A stretch of DNA of 64,000 nt, taken from positions 128,678 through 192,677 of the forward strand of contig NZ_PYBV01000027.1 in assembly GCF_003205615.1 (NCBI RefSeq), given 5' to 3'. The notes beneath the pieces were generated by a model, which made no database searches, had not been told where the DNA came from, and saw only the letters and a list, made by a program, of their open reading frames with translations. Origin of the DNA: Micromonospora arborensis (GTDB lineage Bacteria; Actinomycetota; Actinomycetes; Mycobacteriales; Micromonosporaceae). The translations under genes were made by a program, and so were the position numbers. Shown in pieces: positions 32,237 to 40,844 of this stretch (positions within the stretch are counted from its first letter, which is position 1; every line of letters begins with the position of its first letter).

Positions 32237-33526
32237 ATGCGAGCTAGCCAGGACCAGCTGATCAGGCCCGGTGGGCGACGGCGCGTGTTCGCGGCGGGCC
32301 TCCTCGCCGTGGCGCTGGCCTTCACCTCCGCCTGTACCAACGGCGACGGCGGCAAGCCGTCCTCGTGGCACGGCGGCGATGAGAGCCCGCCGCCGAAGGC
32401 GGCGGCGACCATCAGCGAGCCTGCGGCCGATGCCAAGGACGTGCCAGCGTCCACCGGCATCACCTTCACCACGAAGGATGCCGTGAAGACCACCGTCGAG
32501 CTCAAGGACGCGGCCGGCAAGGCGGTCGAGGGCACCCTCGCCACGGATGGCAAGACCTGGTTGCCGGCCGGCGCGCTGGCGTATGGCACGAGCTACACGG
32601 CGACCGTGACCGCCACCGGCGACGATGATCGCCCGGCCACCGCGACCAGCACCTTCACCACCATGGCCAAGCCGGGCAATCAGGTACGGGTGAGCAGCTT
32701 CCTCGGCGACAACCAGGTGGTCGGGGTCGGAATGCCGCTGATCGTGAAGTTCAGCCGGGGCATTCCGGAGGACTACCGCGACGACGTACAGCGCCGGATG
32801 ACGGTGACCTCGACACCGGCCCAGGAGGGCATCTGGCACTGGGTCAGCCCGACCGAGATCCGGTACCGGCCGAAGGAGTTCTGGAAGGCCGACAGCAAGA
32901 TCTCCTACCGGGTGCAGGCCGGTGGCCTGCCGATGGGTGCGGGTTGGTACGGCCGCGCCGACCTCGCGGTGGACATCAAGATCGGCGCTTCGCTGATCAT
33001 GACGGTGGACAACAAGACCAAGCGGATGACGGTGACCCGTAACGGCTCCGTGGTCAAGACCATCCCGGTCAGTCTCGGCAAGAAGTCCACCCCCTCGTCC
33101 AGCGGGACGATGGTGGTCATCGAGAAGCTGCGCAAGACCGTGTTCGACACGATGGAGGAGTTGGGCCCCGAGGAGGGCTACCGCACCAACATCGACTTTG
33201 CGCAGCGACTCACCTGGGGCGGCGAGTTCATCCACGCGGCGCCCTGGTCGGAGGGCCAGCAGGGCAGCGTGAACGTCTCGCACGGTTGCGTGAACGTGTC
33301 GATGGCCAACGGCGACTGGCTGTTCAAGAACACCCAGATCGGCGACCCGATCACGGTCAAGGGCACCGAGCGCAAGCTGCAGAACGGCAACGGCTGGACC
33401 GACTGGAACATGAGCTGGGACGAGTACGTCAAGGGCAGCGCCCTCCCGTACGAGCCGCCGGCCGACCCGGACGCCACCCCGGCCCCGGACGGCGCCGCCA
33501 CGCCGACGCCCACCCCGACCGCCTGA
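32237..33526 (+). CDS. L,D-transpeptidase lipoprotein, copy 2
   Basis: A 429-residue paralogue of copy 1: lipobox AFTSAC (Cys33), two Ig-like domains, YkuD domain with SHGCVNVSMAN and catalytic Cys351, and a Pro/Thr/Ala-rich C-terminal tail (PTPTPTA). ATG 32237 has GAGGGA upstream; a longer open frame to 32141 contains no good signal peptide. The separate hairpin between the two copies suggests independent transcription. Both copies likely cross-link peptidoglycan in the wall; whether they differ in timing or substrate is unknown. Confidence 0.92.
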   Translation: MRASQDQLIRPGGRRRVFAAGLLAVALAFTSACTNGDGGKPSSWHGGDESPPPKAAATISEPAADAKDVPASTGITFTTKDAVKTTVELKDAAGKAVEGTLATDGKTWLPAGALAYGTSYTATVTATGDDDRPATATSTFTTMAKPGNQVRVSSFLGDNQVVGVGMPLIVKFSRGIPEDYRDDVQRRMTVTSTPAQEGIWHWVSPTEIRYRPKEFWKADSKISYRVQAGGLPMGAGWYGRADLAVDIKIGASLIMTVDNKTKRMTVTRNGSVVKTIPVSLGKKSTPSSSGTMVVIEKLRKTVFDTMEELGPEEGYRTNIDFAQRLTWGGEFIHAAPWSEGQQGSVNVSHGCVNVSMANGDWLFKNTQIGDPITVKGTERKLQNGNGWTDWNMSWDEYVKGSALPYEPPADPDATPAPDGAATPTPTPTA

Positions 33527-33536
33527 GCCACCTTCC

Positions 33537-33564
33537 GAAAGCCCCCTCCTCGGAGGGGGCTTTC
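33537..33564 (+). terminator. Terminator of L,D-transpeptidase copy 2
   Basis: GAAAGCCCCCTCC/GGAGGGGGCTTTC, a strong stem ending in TTTC, 11 bp after the stop codon. Confidence 0.85.
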
Positions 33565-33590
33565 GCGTAGGCCCCTACCTCGCCCCTGAA

Positions 33591-33628
33591 ACGACTCAGG
33601 CCCCCTCCGGAGAGGGGGCCTGAGTCGT
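33591..33628 (-). terminator. Terminator of tRNA-His
   Basis: Near-perfect 38-nt palindrome ACGACTCAGGCCCCCTC/GAGGGGGCCTGAGTCGT, just 3' of tRNA-His on the minus strand. Confidence 0.75.
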
Positions 33629-33639
33629 GAGACCAACTG

Positions 33640-33713
33640 GGTGACTGATGGGAATTGAACCCACGACAACCGGGACCACAACCCGGTGCTCTGCCAACTG
33701 AGCTACAGCCACC
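33640..33713 (-). tRNA. tRNA-His(GTG)
   Basis: Cloverleaf on the minus strand with acceptor GTGGCTG/CAGTCAC, an encoded G at position -1 facing C73 as required for His, and anticodon GTG in TTGTGGT. A complete CCA is not encoded. Confidence 0.95.
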
Positions 33714-33823
33714 ATGCCGCCGTCGCCCGGTCGATCGCCCCGGGCGGGGTGCGGACCAATAATAGCCACACCGCCGCGCACCACGTCTAGCGGGTTCCCT
33801 GCTCCCGGTGACGGCTGCCCGGG

Positions 33824-34414
33824 TCAGAGTTCGGCGGCGATCGCCTTGGCGGTCTCGACGTCCGGGCCGGGCAGCGGGACGAAGAGTGTGCGCCGGTAGT
33901 ACTCCAATTCCCGGATGCTCTCCTGGATGTCGGCCAGCGCCCGGTGTGCGAGGCCCTTCTGCGGCTGGCCGAAGTACACCCGGGGGTACCAGCGACGGCA
34001 GAGTTCCTTGATCGACGAGACGTCGATCATCCGGTAGTGCAGGTGCGCGTCGAGGCGGGGCATGTCCCGGGCGATGAAGCCCCGGTCGGTGGCGATCGAG
34101 TTGCCACACAGCGGGGCCGTGCGCGGGTCCTTGACGAAGGTGCGGACGTACTCCAGGACCAGGTCTTCCGCCTCGGCGAGGGTGACCGCCGAACGACGGA
34201 CCTCTTCGGTGAGCCCGGACTTGGCGTGCATCGTCTGGACGATCTCGGGCATCCCCTCCAGTGCCGCCTCATCGGCGTGGATCACCACGTCGACCCCGTC
34301 ACCCAGCACGTTGAGGTCGGGATCGGTGACCAGTGCCGCAACCTCGATCAGCTTGTCCCTGCTGAGGTCCAACCCGGTCATCTCACAGTCGATCCAAACG
34401 AGGAGATCAGCCAC
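33824..34414 (-). CDS. orn: Oligoribonuclease
   Basis: A 196-residue DEDDh 3'-5' exoribonuclease of the expected length. Exo I is WIDCEMTG (Asp9, Glu11), Exo II is in GNSIATDRGF, and Exo III is the HRALADIQES region with catalytic His and Asp. Orn degrades 2-5-nt RNA, and pGpG from cyclic di-GMP turnover. It starts with GTG and has a -10 box TAGGCT six bases before it, so it is probably leaderless. It is divergent from the GT87 gene at 34487. Confidence 0.97.
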   Translation of the reverse strand: MADLLVWIDCEMTGLDLSRDKLIEVAALVTDPDLNVLGDGVDVVIHADEAALEGMPEIVQTMHAKSGLTEEVRRSAVTLAEAEDLVLEYVRTFVKDPRTAPLCGNSIATDRGFIARDMPRLDAHLHYRMIDVSSIKELCRRWYPRVYFGQPQKGLAHRALADIQESIRELEYYRRTLFVPLPGPDVETAKAIAAEL

Positions 34415-34420
34415 CGGGAC

Positions 34421-34426
34421 AGCCTA
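34421..34426 (-). promoter_or_regulatory. -10 box TAGGCT, probable leaderless promoter of orn
   Basis: On the minus strand TAGGCT is followed by exactly six bases and then the GTG start of orn. Confidence 0.5.
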
Positions 34427-34474
34427 CGCGCAGCCCACACCTCGCGGCTGCGCGCTCTCAGCGGACCAGCCCGC

Positions 34475-34480
34475 TAGGGT
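34475..34480 (+). promoter_or_regulatory. -10 box TAGGGT, probable leaderless promoter of the GT87 gene
   Basis: TAGGGT is followed by six bases and then GTG 34487. It is back to back with the orn promoter. Confidence 0.5.
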
Positions 34481-34486
34481 TTCGGG

Positions 34487-35794
34487 GTGCCAGCAGAACC
34501 CGTCGCACCGCCCGCCGTCACCGACGACGACCCCGGCGGCCGTACGGTCCGTCGCCTGGTCGCGGTGGTGGCCCTCATCGCTGTGCTGCCAGCGCTCTAC
34601 CTACCGGGCCTGAACCACAAGTTCCTCGACCTCAAGATCTACATGTCGGCGGTGGACTGGTGGCGTGCCGGCCACCCGCTCTACGACTACGTCCAACCCG
34701 ACCGGGTGCAGGGCGAGTTGTACTTCACCTACCCGCCATTCAGCGCGCTGCTGCTGTGGCCGTTCGGGCTGCTGAAGCTGGGTGCCACTGTGGCGATCTT
34801 CACGGTGCTCACCGTGCTGGCCGTGGTGCTGACCACCCGATGGCTGGTGACACCGATCATCGCCCGACACGACCTGCCGCGAGCGTTCACCCTGGTCGCC
34901 GCAGTACTGCTGGTGCTGGCGGTGGAGAGCACCCGCGAGACGATCACCTTCGGCCAGATCAACATGCTGCTGGTCGTACTCATCCTGGGTGACCTGCTGT
35001 ACGCGGTGCCGCAGGCGCGGCGCTGGGCCGGGGTGGGCGTGGGGCTGGCGACGGCGCTCAAGCTCTTCCCCGGCATCTTCATCGTGTACCTGCTGGCCAC
35101 CCGGCGGTGGCGGGCCGCGGCGGTGGCGAGCGTGACCGCGGCGGCGGCGACCCTGCTCGCGGCGGCGGTCGCCCCGGGTGACTCGTGGCGGTTCTGGACC
35201 CACGAACTCTGGGCCACCGACCGGGTGGGGCGCACCGACTACGTCGGCAACCAGTCACTGTTCGGACTGATCAGCCGGTTCACCGCACCGGAGAAGCCGG
35301 ACCGACTGCTCTGGCTGCTCTGGCTGCTGCTGGTCGCCGTGGTCGCCGTCTACGGGCTGTGGCGGGCCGCCCGTGCGGCTCGGGCCGGTGACCTGTTGAC
35401 GGGTCTGACGCTGACCGGGCTGGTCGGCGCCCTGGCGAGCCCGATCACCTGGACCCACCACATCTACTGGTTCGTGCCGGCGGTGGTGCTGCTCGCGGAC
35501 GCGGCGTTGAGTGCCAACCGCCCGGACGAGGCACGCCGACGCCGGTGGCTGGCCGGGCTGGCGCTGGGCACCGCCGCGCTGATCATCTACGGCATGGTGA
35601 CGTTCCACGACTGGGGCGTGGAACCGGTCCGCACCGACAACCCGGCGGCCTTCGTCCTGCGCAACGGCTACGTGCTGCTCAGTGTGCTGCTGCTGGTGGC
35701 CCTGCCGGTGCGCTCGGGCAGCCTGCGCCTGGGGCCGCTGCGCTCGAGGCAGCCTGAGGAAAAATCGCACCAAATGGACAGATCTCCCCAGTAG
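34487..35794 (+). CDS. GT87-family (DUF2029) membrane mannosyltransferase-like protein
   Basis: A 435-residue polytopic protein with about ten TM helices. The first outer loop has the GT-C-type signature DLKIYMSAVDWWRAG and YFTYPPFSALLLWP, and a later loop has FGQINMLL. These are hallmarks of the PimE/Rv2181-like alpha-1,2-mannosyltransferases that use polyprenyl-phosphate mannose outside the membrane. Likely role: elongation of phosphatidylinositol mannosides or lipomannan-type glycolipids; the exact acceptor is unknown. The C-terminal tail is polar and short. Confidence 0.88.
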   Translation: MPAEPVAPPAVTDDDPGGRTVRRLVAVVALIAVLPALYLPGLNHKFLDLKIYMSAVDWWRAGHPLYDYVQPDRVQGELYFTYPPFSALLLWPFGLLKLGATVAIFTVLTVLAVVLTTRWLVTPIIARHDLPRAFTLVAAVLLVLAVESTRETITFGQINMLLVVLILGDLLYAVPQARRWAGVGVGLATALKLFPGIFIVYLLATRRWRAAAVASVTAAAATLLAAAVAPGDSWRFWTHELWATDRVGRTDYVGNQSLFGLISRFTAPEKPDRLLWLLWLLLVAVVAVYGLWRAARAARAGDLLTGLTLTGLVGALASPITWTHHIYWFVPAVVLLADAALSANRPDEARRRRWLAGLALGTAALIIYGMVTFHDWGVEPVRTDNPAAFVLRNGYVLLSVLLLVALPVRSGSLRLGPLRSRQPEEKSHQMDRSPQ

Positions 35795-35826
35795 CCGCCA
35801 TCGGCGCTAATCTGGCCTCATCTACC

Positions 35827-36918
35827 TCAAGCGTCGCTCGGGTAGCACCGATCCCCCGGTGAGGGTGGCCCTCCGCGTCGGCAGCGCGGAGGGCCGCTCG
35901 CCGTTTCGTCCAACGCCACCGGCCGGGCCGTGGTCTCCGCGCCGGCTGGGGGCCAGGCGAGACTCAGTGTCGCCGCCGGTGCTCGGGGCATCCGGACCGG
36001 CGCGTCCAGGTCGGCGAGGGTGGTCGGCCGGCCCGGCTCGGCGCCGATCGCGGACCGAGGCCGCTCCCCCGCCGCAGAGCCCACCGAGGTGAGCTGTCGT
36101 ACGGCCGGGAACCGCGAGATCGACCCGGGATCCCGCGCGCCCAGGTCACTCAGCGAGGTGACCCCGAGCCGCCCGGCGAGCACCGGCACCTGATCCGGCT
36201 CGACCACGAAGATCACCTCGCGCGGACGCAGTGGTCGGAGCAGGAGCAGCAGCGCACACACCACCAGCAGGACGCCGGCGGCCAGCAGACCCCAGGTGGC
36301 CGGGCCGGTCCACCCTGCCCGCAACTCGGCGCGCAGGTCCAGGGCCAGGTCGGCGCCGCCGTCGGGGCGCATCACCACCAGGCTCATGGGCTCCCCGGCC
36401 AGGTCGTCCGCACTCCACTTAAGCGAGCCGACCCCCTGGCGCGTCCAGGACGCCCGTTCCAGCGGGCTGACCGGCCCGGCGGCGGCCGGGCTGCCAGCGG
36501 TTGGTCCGGCCGGACCAGCCGGGCCGCCGGCGGTGGGACCGACCGGATCCAGCCGGACCGGCAGCGGGCCCTGGGCCAGCGTCACCCGGCGCACCGAGGC
36601 GTGTGGCACCGACTCCAGCCAGCGGCTCACCTCGGCGGTGGGCGCCAGTCCGAGGAAGGCCGGGCCGTCCGCGGTGCGGGCGTCCAGTCGCAGCTGGGTC
36701 TGGCCGGTACGCGTGAAGGGCGCCGCCTGCCGCAGCAACCGGTCCAGGTCGGTGACCACGACCGCGTGACCGGGCGTGCGGATCGTCTCGAAGCGGGCGG
36801 CGAAGGCCCCATCGGGGTCGGCGTGTCGGGTCACCAACCACAACGCGCCACCGGCGAGCAGCGCCGGAATCCCTACGACCAACAGCAGTACTCCGACGAT
36901 CGCCCGCACGAAACGCAT
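35827..36918 (-). CDS. Hypothetical membrane protein with two TM helices
   Basis: A 363-residue protein with TM1 near residues 5-28 and TM2 near residues 210-232. Between them is an outer domain of about 180 residues, with a Gly/Pro/Ala repeat (TAGGPAGPAGPTAGSPAAAG) near its end. The cytoplasmic tail includes a segment FVVEPDQVPVLAGRLGVTSLSDLG. ATG 36918 is preferred over GTG 36924 by ribosome-site spacing. Convergent with the GT87 gene. A terminator-like hairpin lies inside the last 25 codons, so the C-terminus may be a read-past extension. Function unknown. Confidence 0.7.
   Translation of the reverse strand: MRFVRAIVGVLLLVVGIPALLAGGALWLVTRHADPDGAFAARFETIRTPGHAVVVTDLDRLLRQAAPFTRTGQTQLRLDARTADGPAFLGLAPTAEVSRWLESVPHASVRRVTLAQGPLPVRLDPVGPTAGGPAGPAGPTAGSPAAAGPVSPLERASWTRQGVGSLKWSADDLAGEPMSLVVMRPDGGADLALDLRAELRAGWTGPATWGLLAAGVLLVVCALLLLLRPLRPREVIFVVEPDQVPVLAGRLGVTSLSDLGARDPGSISRFPAVRQLTSVGSAAGERPRSAIGAEPGRPTTLADLDAPVRMPRAPAATLSLAWPPAGAETTARPVALDETASGPPRCRRGGPPSPGDRCYPSDA
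35867..35895 (-). terminator. Terminator-like hairpin inside the 3' end of the two-TM gene
   Basis: Perfect 11-bp arms GGCCCTCCGCG/CGCGGAGGGCC with a 7-nt loop, placed 30-70 bp before the annotated stop. It could terminate the GT87 transcript from the plus strand. Confidence 0.5.
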
Positions 36919-37022
36919 TCGCACCGTCCCCTTCCGTAGCCAGATACCCGGCCGACCTTACCGACGTGGGCGCTCTGATCAGGGGATATCCACGGCACGG
37001 TCAGCCCCGACCGCGGAAAGCG

Positions 37023-37055
37023 CGTTGGCCCGCCGGATGGTCCGGCGGGCCAACG
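37023..37055 (-). terminator. Terminator of the copper operon
   Basis: Perfect 15-bp arms CGTTGGCCCGCCGGA/TCCGGCGGGCCAACG with a 3-nt loop, 14 bp after the stop of the YcnI-like gene. Confidence 0.85.
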
Positions 37056-37068
37056 TGTGTGGCGGGGG

Positions 37069-37812
37069 TCAGGCCTTGACGACCGGCTCTCGGCGGCTCC
37101 GGGCGAACGCCAACCCACCCAGCACCAGGCCGGCCAGACCGGCGACGAGACCGGCCACACCCAGGCCGACCGCGAGCCCGTTGCCATCGTCGTCATCGTC
37201 GTCCTTGGACGACGCGACGGCCGTGCCGGTAGCGGTGGGCGCGGCCGAACCAGCCGGTGCCGCGGCGGCGGCCAGGGCGAGCACCGGGGCCGGGTGCTCC
37301 GGCTCCTCGGCACCCGGCGTCGGCGGGTCGATCCAGCGCGAGATCTCGCCGTCCGAGTAGGTCTGCAGGATCTTGAAGACCATCGAGTCGACCTGCGGCA
37401 GCGGCCCCATCGAGACGGGGAACTCCTGGAACTGGCCCGGCTTCACCGCGGCGTCGCCGGTGGCCGTCCAGGTGATCTTGGAAACCGCCTCGGTGAGCTG
37501 GCTGCCATGCACCTCGATCGGCGGGTCCACCTTGCGCTTCTCCGTGGCAACCGTCCAGCCGGGCACCGGCATGGTCGACACCGAACCGAGCGGGGCGTCG
37601 GCCGGCAGCGTCACCTCCAGCTTGGTGGTCGAGGCGGTGTCACTCTCGTTGGGCACCCGGAACGCCACCCGGGCGTAGCCGCCCTGCGTCGCCTCCTTCG
37701 GGTTCACCGTGACGTGAGCGGACGCCGGTCCGGCGAAGCCGAGCACAGCGGTGGCGGCGGCGGTGAACGCCAGGGCGGCAGCGGCGGTTGCGGTACGCCG
37801 GAATCGGGTCAT
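37069..37812 (-). CDS. YcnI-like DUF1775 copper-associated protein
   Basis: A 247-residue secreted, membrane-anchored protein. A signal peptide ends ASA, so the mature protein begins H-V-T-V-N-P; an N-terminal His of this kind is the copper ligand in the YcnI family. The DUF1775 domain covers about 30-170. A Pro/Ala-rich linker with an SKDDDDDDG acidic run precedes a C-terminal TM helix and an RRE stop-transfer. It lies 17 bp downstream of the CopC-CopD gene and is followed by a strong terminator. It likely binds copper outside the membrane and delivers it to the transporter. Confidence 0.92.
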   Translation of the reverse strand: MTRFRRTATAAAALAFTAAATAVLGFAGPASAHVTVNPKEATQGGYARVAFRVPNESDTASTTKLEVTLPADAPLGSVSTMPVPGWTVATEKRKVDPPIEVHGSQLTEAVSKITWTATGDAAVKPGQFQEFPVSMGPLPQVDSMVFKILQTYSDGEISRWIDPPTPGAEEPEHPAPVLALAAAAAPAGSAAPTATGTAVASSKDDDDDDGNGLAVGLGVAGLVAGLAGLVLGGLAFARSRREPVVKA

Positions 37813-37829
37813 GGCTTTCGCGAGCCTCT

Positions 37830-39494
37830 CTAACGGATGGGCACGGTGGCGGTCACCGTGGCCTGGTCGATGTCGGTCGTGCGGGCGGTGATCTTCAGTT
37901 GCCAGTCGCCAGCGGACGGCAGGCTGATGTCGCCGTAGGCGTGGTTGTCCGTCAACGGCAGCAGCGGGACGTCGATCGGTTCGATCCCGGCCGACGGCAG
38001 CGCGGCGGTCGCCTTCCACTCCACGACCGGCAGCGGCAGGTTGTCCTTGCCGTAGGCGTACAGATGAACCGTGTTGTTGCCGCGCTCGGCCGGACTCAGC
38101 TCGACCTCCAGCGAATAGAGCGGGCTGGACAGCCTGGTGCTGAATTCGCCGGCCTCGGCGGCCGACGGCCCGGCCACGGCGGTCCGGGCGGGCGTGGTCT
38201 GCACGAGCGTGGCGGACAGGGCCAGCACCACCACGGTCACGGCCAACTCCACCCAGACCGCCCGGCGGACCGGCGCCGGGCGCTGCGCCGCGATGCGCCG
38301 ACGCACCAACTGCCGGGAGTACGCGGCCACGGCGATCACCAGCGCGAACAGCACGATCTTGGCCAGCAGCAACCGCCCGTAGGTGGTGTTGAACAGCGCC
38401 TTGAGGGTGGCCACCTCGATCAACGCCTGGACGGTGCCGGCCAGCAGCAGCGCCGAGACGGCGAGCGCCGCCCAGCGTGACCAGATCGGCAGGATCGCGC
38501 CCAACTCCCGCTCGTCCGCCTGACGCAGCAGGAACCCGGCGAGCATGAGCAGGCCGCCCAGCCAGACCGCCATGCTGCCCAGGTGGACCGCGTCCACCAC
38601 CACGGAGACCGCCGGCGCCGGGGAGGCCGCCGGGTGCCCGGCCAGCGGCCAGGTCAGCAGGGCCGCGCCGCCGAGCACGGCCAGGATGATCGCGTCAGCG
38701 CGGCCGACAGGCCGGGCCAGCAGCGGCCGGAGCAGGAAGACGGAGGCTGCCAGCAGGCCGAGCCGGACCAGGTGGGCGGCACCGAAGGCGCTGCCGAACA
38801 CGCTGCCGAACCCCCCGCCGGTGACCTCGAAGAGACCACCGCCGGCCGTGTAGGGCACCTGCAACCACAGGTCGGCGAGGGTGGCGACGGCCACCAGACC
38901 GAGGCTGGCCCAGGCCACCCGGGCCGGTCCCCGTCGGGAGAGCCGTCGTGGCCACAGCGCGGCGAGCACCAGCGCCGGCCCGACCAGCAGCACCAGGCCG
39001 AGGTAGCCGAGGAAACGGGCCACCTTCACCGCCGTGTCCACCACCGGGTTGGCGCGGCTGTCCGCGCCGTCGTCGACGGGGGGCGTCGAGGGTGCGCCGA
39101 CCGAGTAGGTGAACGCCCCGGACACCGGGTGACTGTCGGCGGAGATCACCCGGAAGCTGACCAGGTAGGTGCCGCGCGCACCGCCCGGGTCCACCGGAAT
39201 GGTCACCGCCGTGCCGGCGAACGACGGCTCGCCCCGGTCGGCCCGGGAGCCGTCCGGGGCGATGACCCGGATCTTGCCGGGAACCTTGCGGACCGCTTCG
39301 CTGAACGTGAGGACCACCTCGGACGGCCCGCTCGACACGACCGCGGCGGCGGCCGGGCTGCTGCTCTCCAGCACCGCGTGGGCGCTGGCCGGGGTGGCTG
39401 GCGCGATCAACAAGGCAACGACGGTGATCAGGAGGCCGGCGGCGGCAGCCAGCCTGCTGAGCCAGCGGCGGGGGGCGACAGTCATGCCAGCCAT
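37830..39494 (-). CDS. CopC-CopD fusion copper-uptake protein (YcnJ-like)
   Basis: A 554-residue protein with signal peptide ending ASA, then a CopC domain starting at mature His (HAVLESSSPA) with a second His in DSHPVSG, then a CopD domain of about eight TM helices with conserved His residues (AGHPA, VDAVHLGSM). A C-terminal outer domain of about 110 residues follows. ATG 39494 is taken; ATG 39485 three codons on is equally good. It forms a copper-acquisition operon with the YcnI-like gene. Both mature proteins expose an N-terminal His. Confidence 0.92.
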   Translation of the reverse strand: MAGMTVAPRRWLSRLAAAAGLLITVVALLIAPATPASAHAVLESSSPAAAAVVSSGPSEVVLTFSEAVRKVPGKIRVIAPDGSRADRGEPSFAGTAVTIPVDPGGARGTYLVSFRVISADSHPVSGAFTYSVGAPSTPPVDDGADSRANPVVDTAVKVARFLGYLGLVLLVGPALVLAALWPRRLSRRGPARVAWASLGLVAVATLADLWLQVPYTAGGGLFEVTGGGFGSVFGSAFGAAHLVRLGLLAASVFLLRPLLARPVGRADAIILAVLGGAALLTWPLAGHPAASPAPAVSVVVDAVHLGSMAVWLGGLLMLAGFLLRQADERELGAILPIWSRWAALAVSALLLAGTVQALIEVATLKALFNTTYGRLLLAKIVLFALVIAVAAYSRQLVRRRIAAQRPAPVRRAVWVELAVTVVVLALSATLVQTTPARTAVAGPSAAEAGEFSTRLSSPLYSLEVELSPAERGNNTVHLYAYGKDNLPLPVVEWKATAALPSAGIEPIDVPLLPLTDNHAYGDISLPSAGDWQLKITARTTDIDQATVTATVPIR

Positions 39495-39696
39495 GGTCGC
39501 CGACCGCTGTGGATCTCGGCGACCCGAGTCGGGCAAACGGCTCAACTCTGCTCAGCCGCCAGTGCCGCGCGTGAGGGATCGCGTGTCATGGGAAGGTAGT
39601 CGGCTCGCCTCGGGGAAAAGTTCCCGACGTGTCGCAGACCATCCAAGGCCCGAAGGACCCGGACGCCCCGCCAGGCGACGCGTAACCTGGTTTGTC

Positions 39697-40287
39697 GTGA
39701 TCCCTGTCCCGCGTGACACCGGTGCCGCCGGTCCGGTAGAGCCGGCCGACGCTGCCACCCGGGACCCGGCGACCGAGTGGGCGTTGACCGCGCGTGACGG
39801 TGACCCGACCGCCCAGGCGGCGTTCGTCCGGCTGACCCAGGTCGAGGTCTGGCGGTTCGCCGCCGCCCTGGTCGACCCGGACAGCGCCGACGATCTGACC
39901 CAGGAAACGTACCTGCGGGCGTTTCGGGCCCTGCCCGCGTTCGAGGGTCGATCGAGCGCCCGCACCTGGCTGCTCGGCATCGCCCGGCGGGCCTGCGCGG
40001 ACCACCTGCGCACGGTGATCCGCCGCCGCCGGCTCGACGAGCGCCTGGCGGCGAACGCGTACACCGACCGCCCGCACCCGGACCCGGCCGGCCAGTTCGG
40101 CGCCGCGGACCTGGTCCGCAGGCTCAGCGCCGAGCGGCGTGCCGCGTTCGTGCTGACCCAACTGCTCGGCCTGTCGTACGCCGAGGCCGCCGCCGTCGAA
40201 GGGGTGCCGGTGGGCACCATCCGTTCCCGGGTCGCTCGGGCCCGAGACGAGCTGGTCGAGGCGGTCGGCGACGCCCTGACCGGCTGA
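39697..40287 (+). CDS. ECF-type RNA polymerase sigma factor
   Basis: A 196-residue sigma factor. Region 2 includes WRFAAALVDPDSADDLTQETYLRAFRAL, and region 4 includes LLGLSYAEAAAVEGVPVGTIRSRVARARD. It resembles actinobacterial SigC-like ECF factors. GTG 39697 has TAACCT ending 8 nt upstream, which suggests a leaderless transcript. The longer upstream open frame is Arg/Gly-rich and is not supported. No anti-sigma gene is adjacent. It may control the thiol/copper genes next to it. Confidence 0.88.
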   Translation: MIPVPRDTGAAGPVEPADAATRDPATEWALTARDGDPTAQAAFVRLTQVEVWRFAAALVDPDSADDLTQETYLRAFRALPAFEGRSSARTWLLGIARRACADHLRTVIRRRRLDERLAANAYTDRPHPDPAGQFGAADLVRRLSAERRAAFVLTQLLGLSYAEAAAVEGVPVGTIRSRVARARDELVEAVGDALTG

Positions 40288-40319
40288 GCGCGGAACTTCC
40301 GGCGGAGACGGGACGACAA

Positions 40320-40844
40320 ATGAGCGTGACTGCACCTCCCACCCGGGCCGGCCGTTGGCCTGTCGTCCGGCCCTGGCTCGGCACCGCGGCCCGACTCGGT
40401 CTCGCCGCCGTCTGGCTCGTCGCCGGCGCGTCGAAGGTCGGTGACCTCGCCGCCTCCGGGCGGGCCGTCAACGCGTACCAGGTGCTGCCGTACGACGTGG
40501 CGACGGTGATCGGCGCAGCCCTGCCCTTCGTCGAGCTGGCGCTGGGCGTGCTGCTGCTGCTCGGGCTGGCCACCCGGCTTGTCGCCGGGGTGTCGGCCGC
40601 GCTGCTGGTGGTCTTCATCGTGGGAATCGCCTCGGCCTGGGCGCGAGGGCTGGCCATCGACTGCGGCTGCTTCGGCAGCGGCGGGCAGTTGGCCGAGGGG
40701 CAGGCCCCCAGTTACCTCCCGGAGATCCTGCGGGACCTGGGATTCTTGGTATTAGCCGGATTTCTGCTGATCTGGCCGCGTACGCCGGTATCGGTGGACG
40801 GTTGGTTGTCCGGCGAACCCGCTGTGGAGGACGAGGATGAGTAG
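40320..40844 (+). CDS. MauE/DoxX-family membrane protein with DCGCFG motif
   Basis: A 174-residue protein with four TM helices. The loop motif DCGCFG is typical of MauE-type proteins, and the first helix has the DoxX-like AAVWLVAGASKV. MauE-like proteins are associated with disulfide chemistry of exported proteins. It lies 32 bp after the sigma gene, and its stop overlaps the next start by 8 bp. It probably exchanges electrons with the DsbA-like protein downstream; this is inference. Confidence 0.85.
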   Translation: MSVTAPPTRAGRWPVVRPWLGTAARLGLAAVWLVAGASKVGDLAASGRAVNAYQVLPYDVATVIGAALPFVELALGVLLLLGLATRLVAGVSAALLVVFIVGIASAWARGLAIDCGCFGSGGQLAEGQAPSYLPEILRDLGFLVLAGFLLIWPRTPVSVDGWLSGEPAVEDEDE

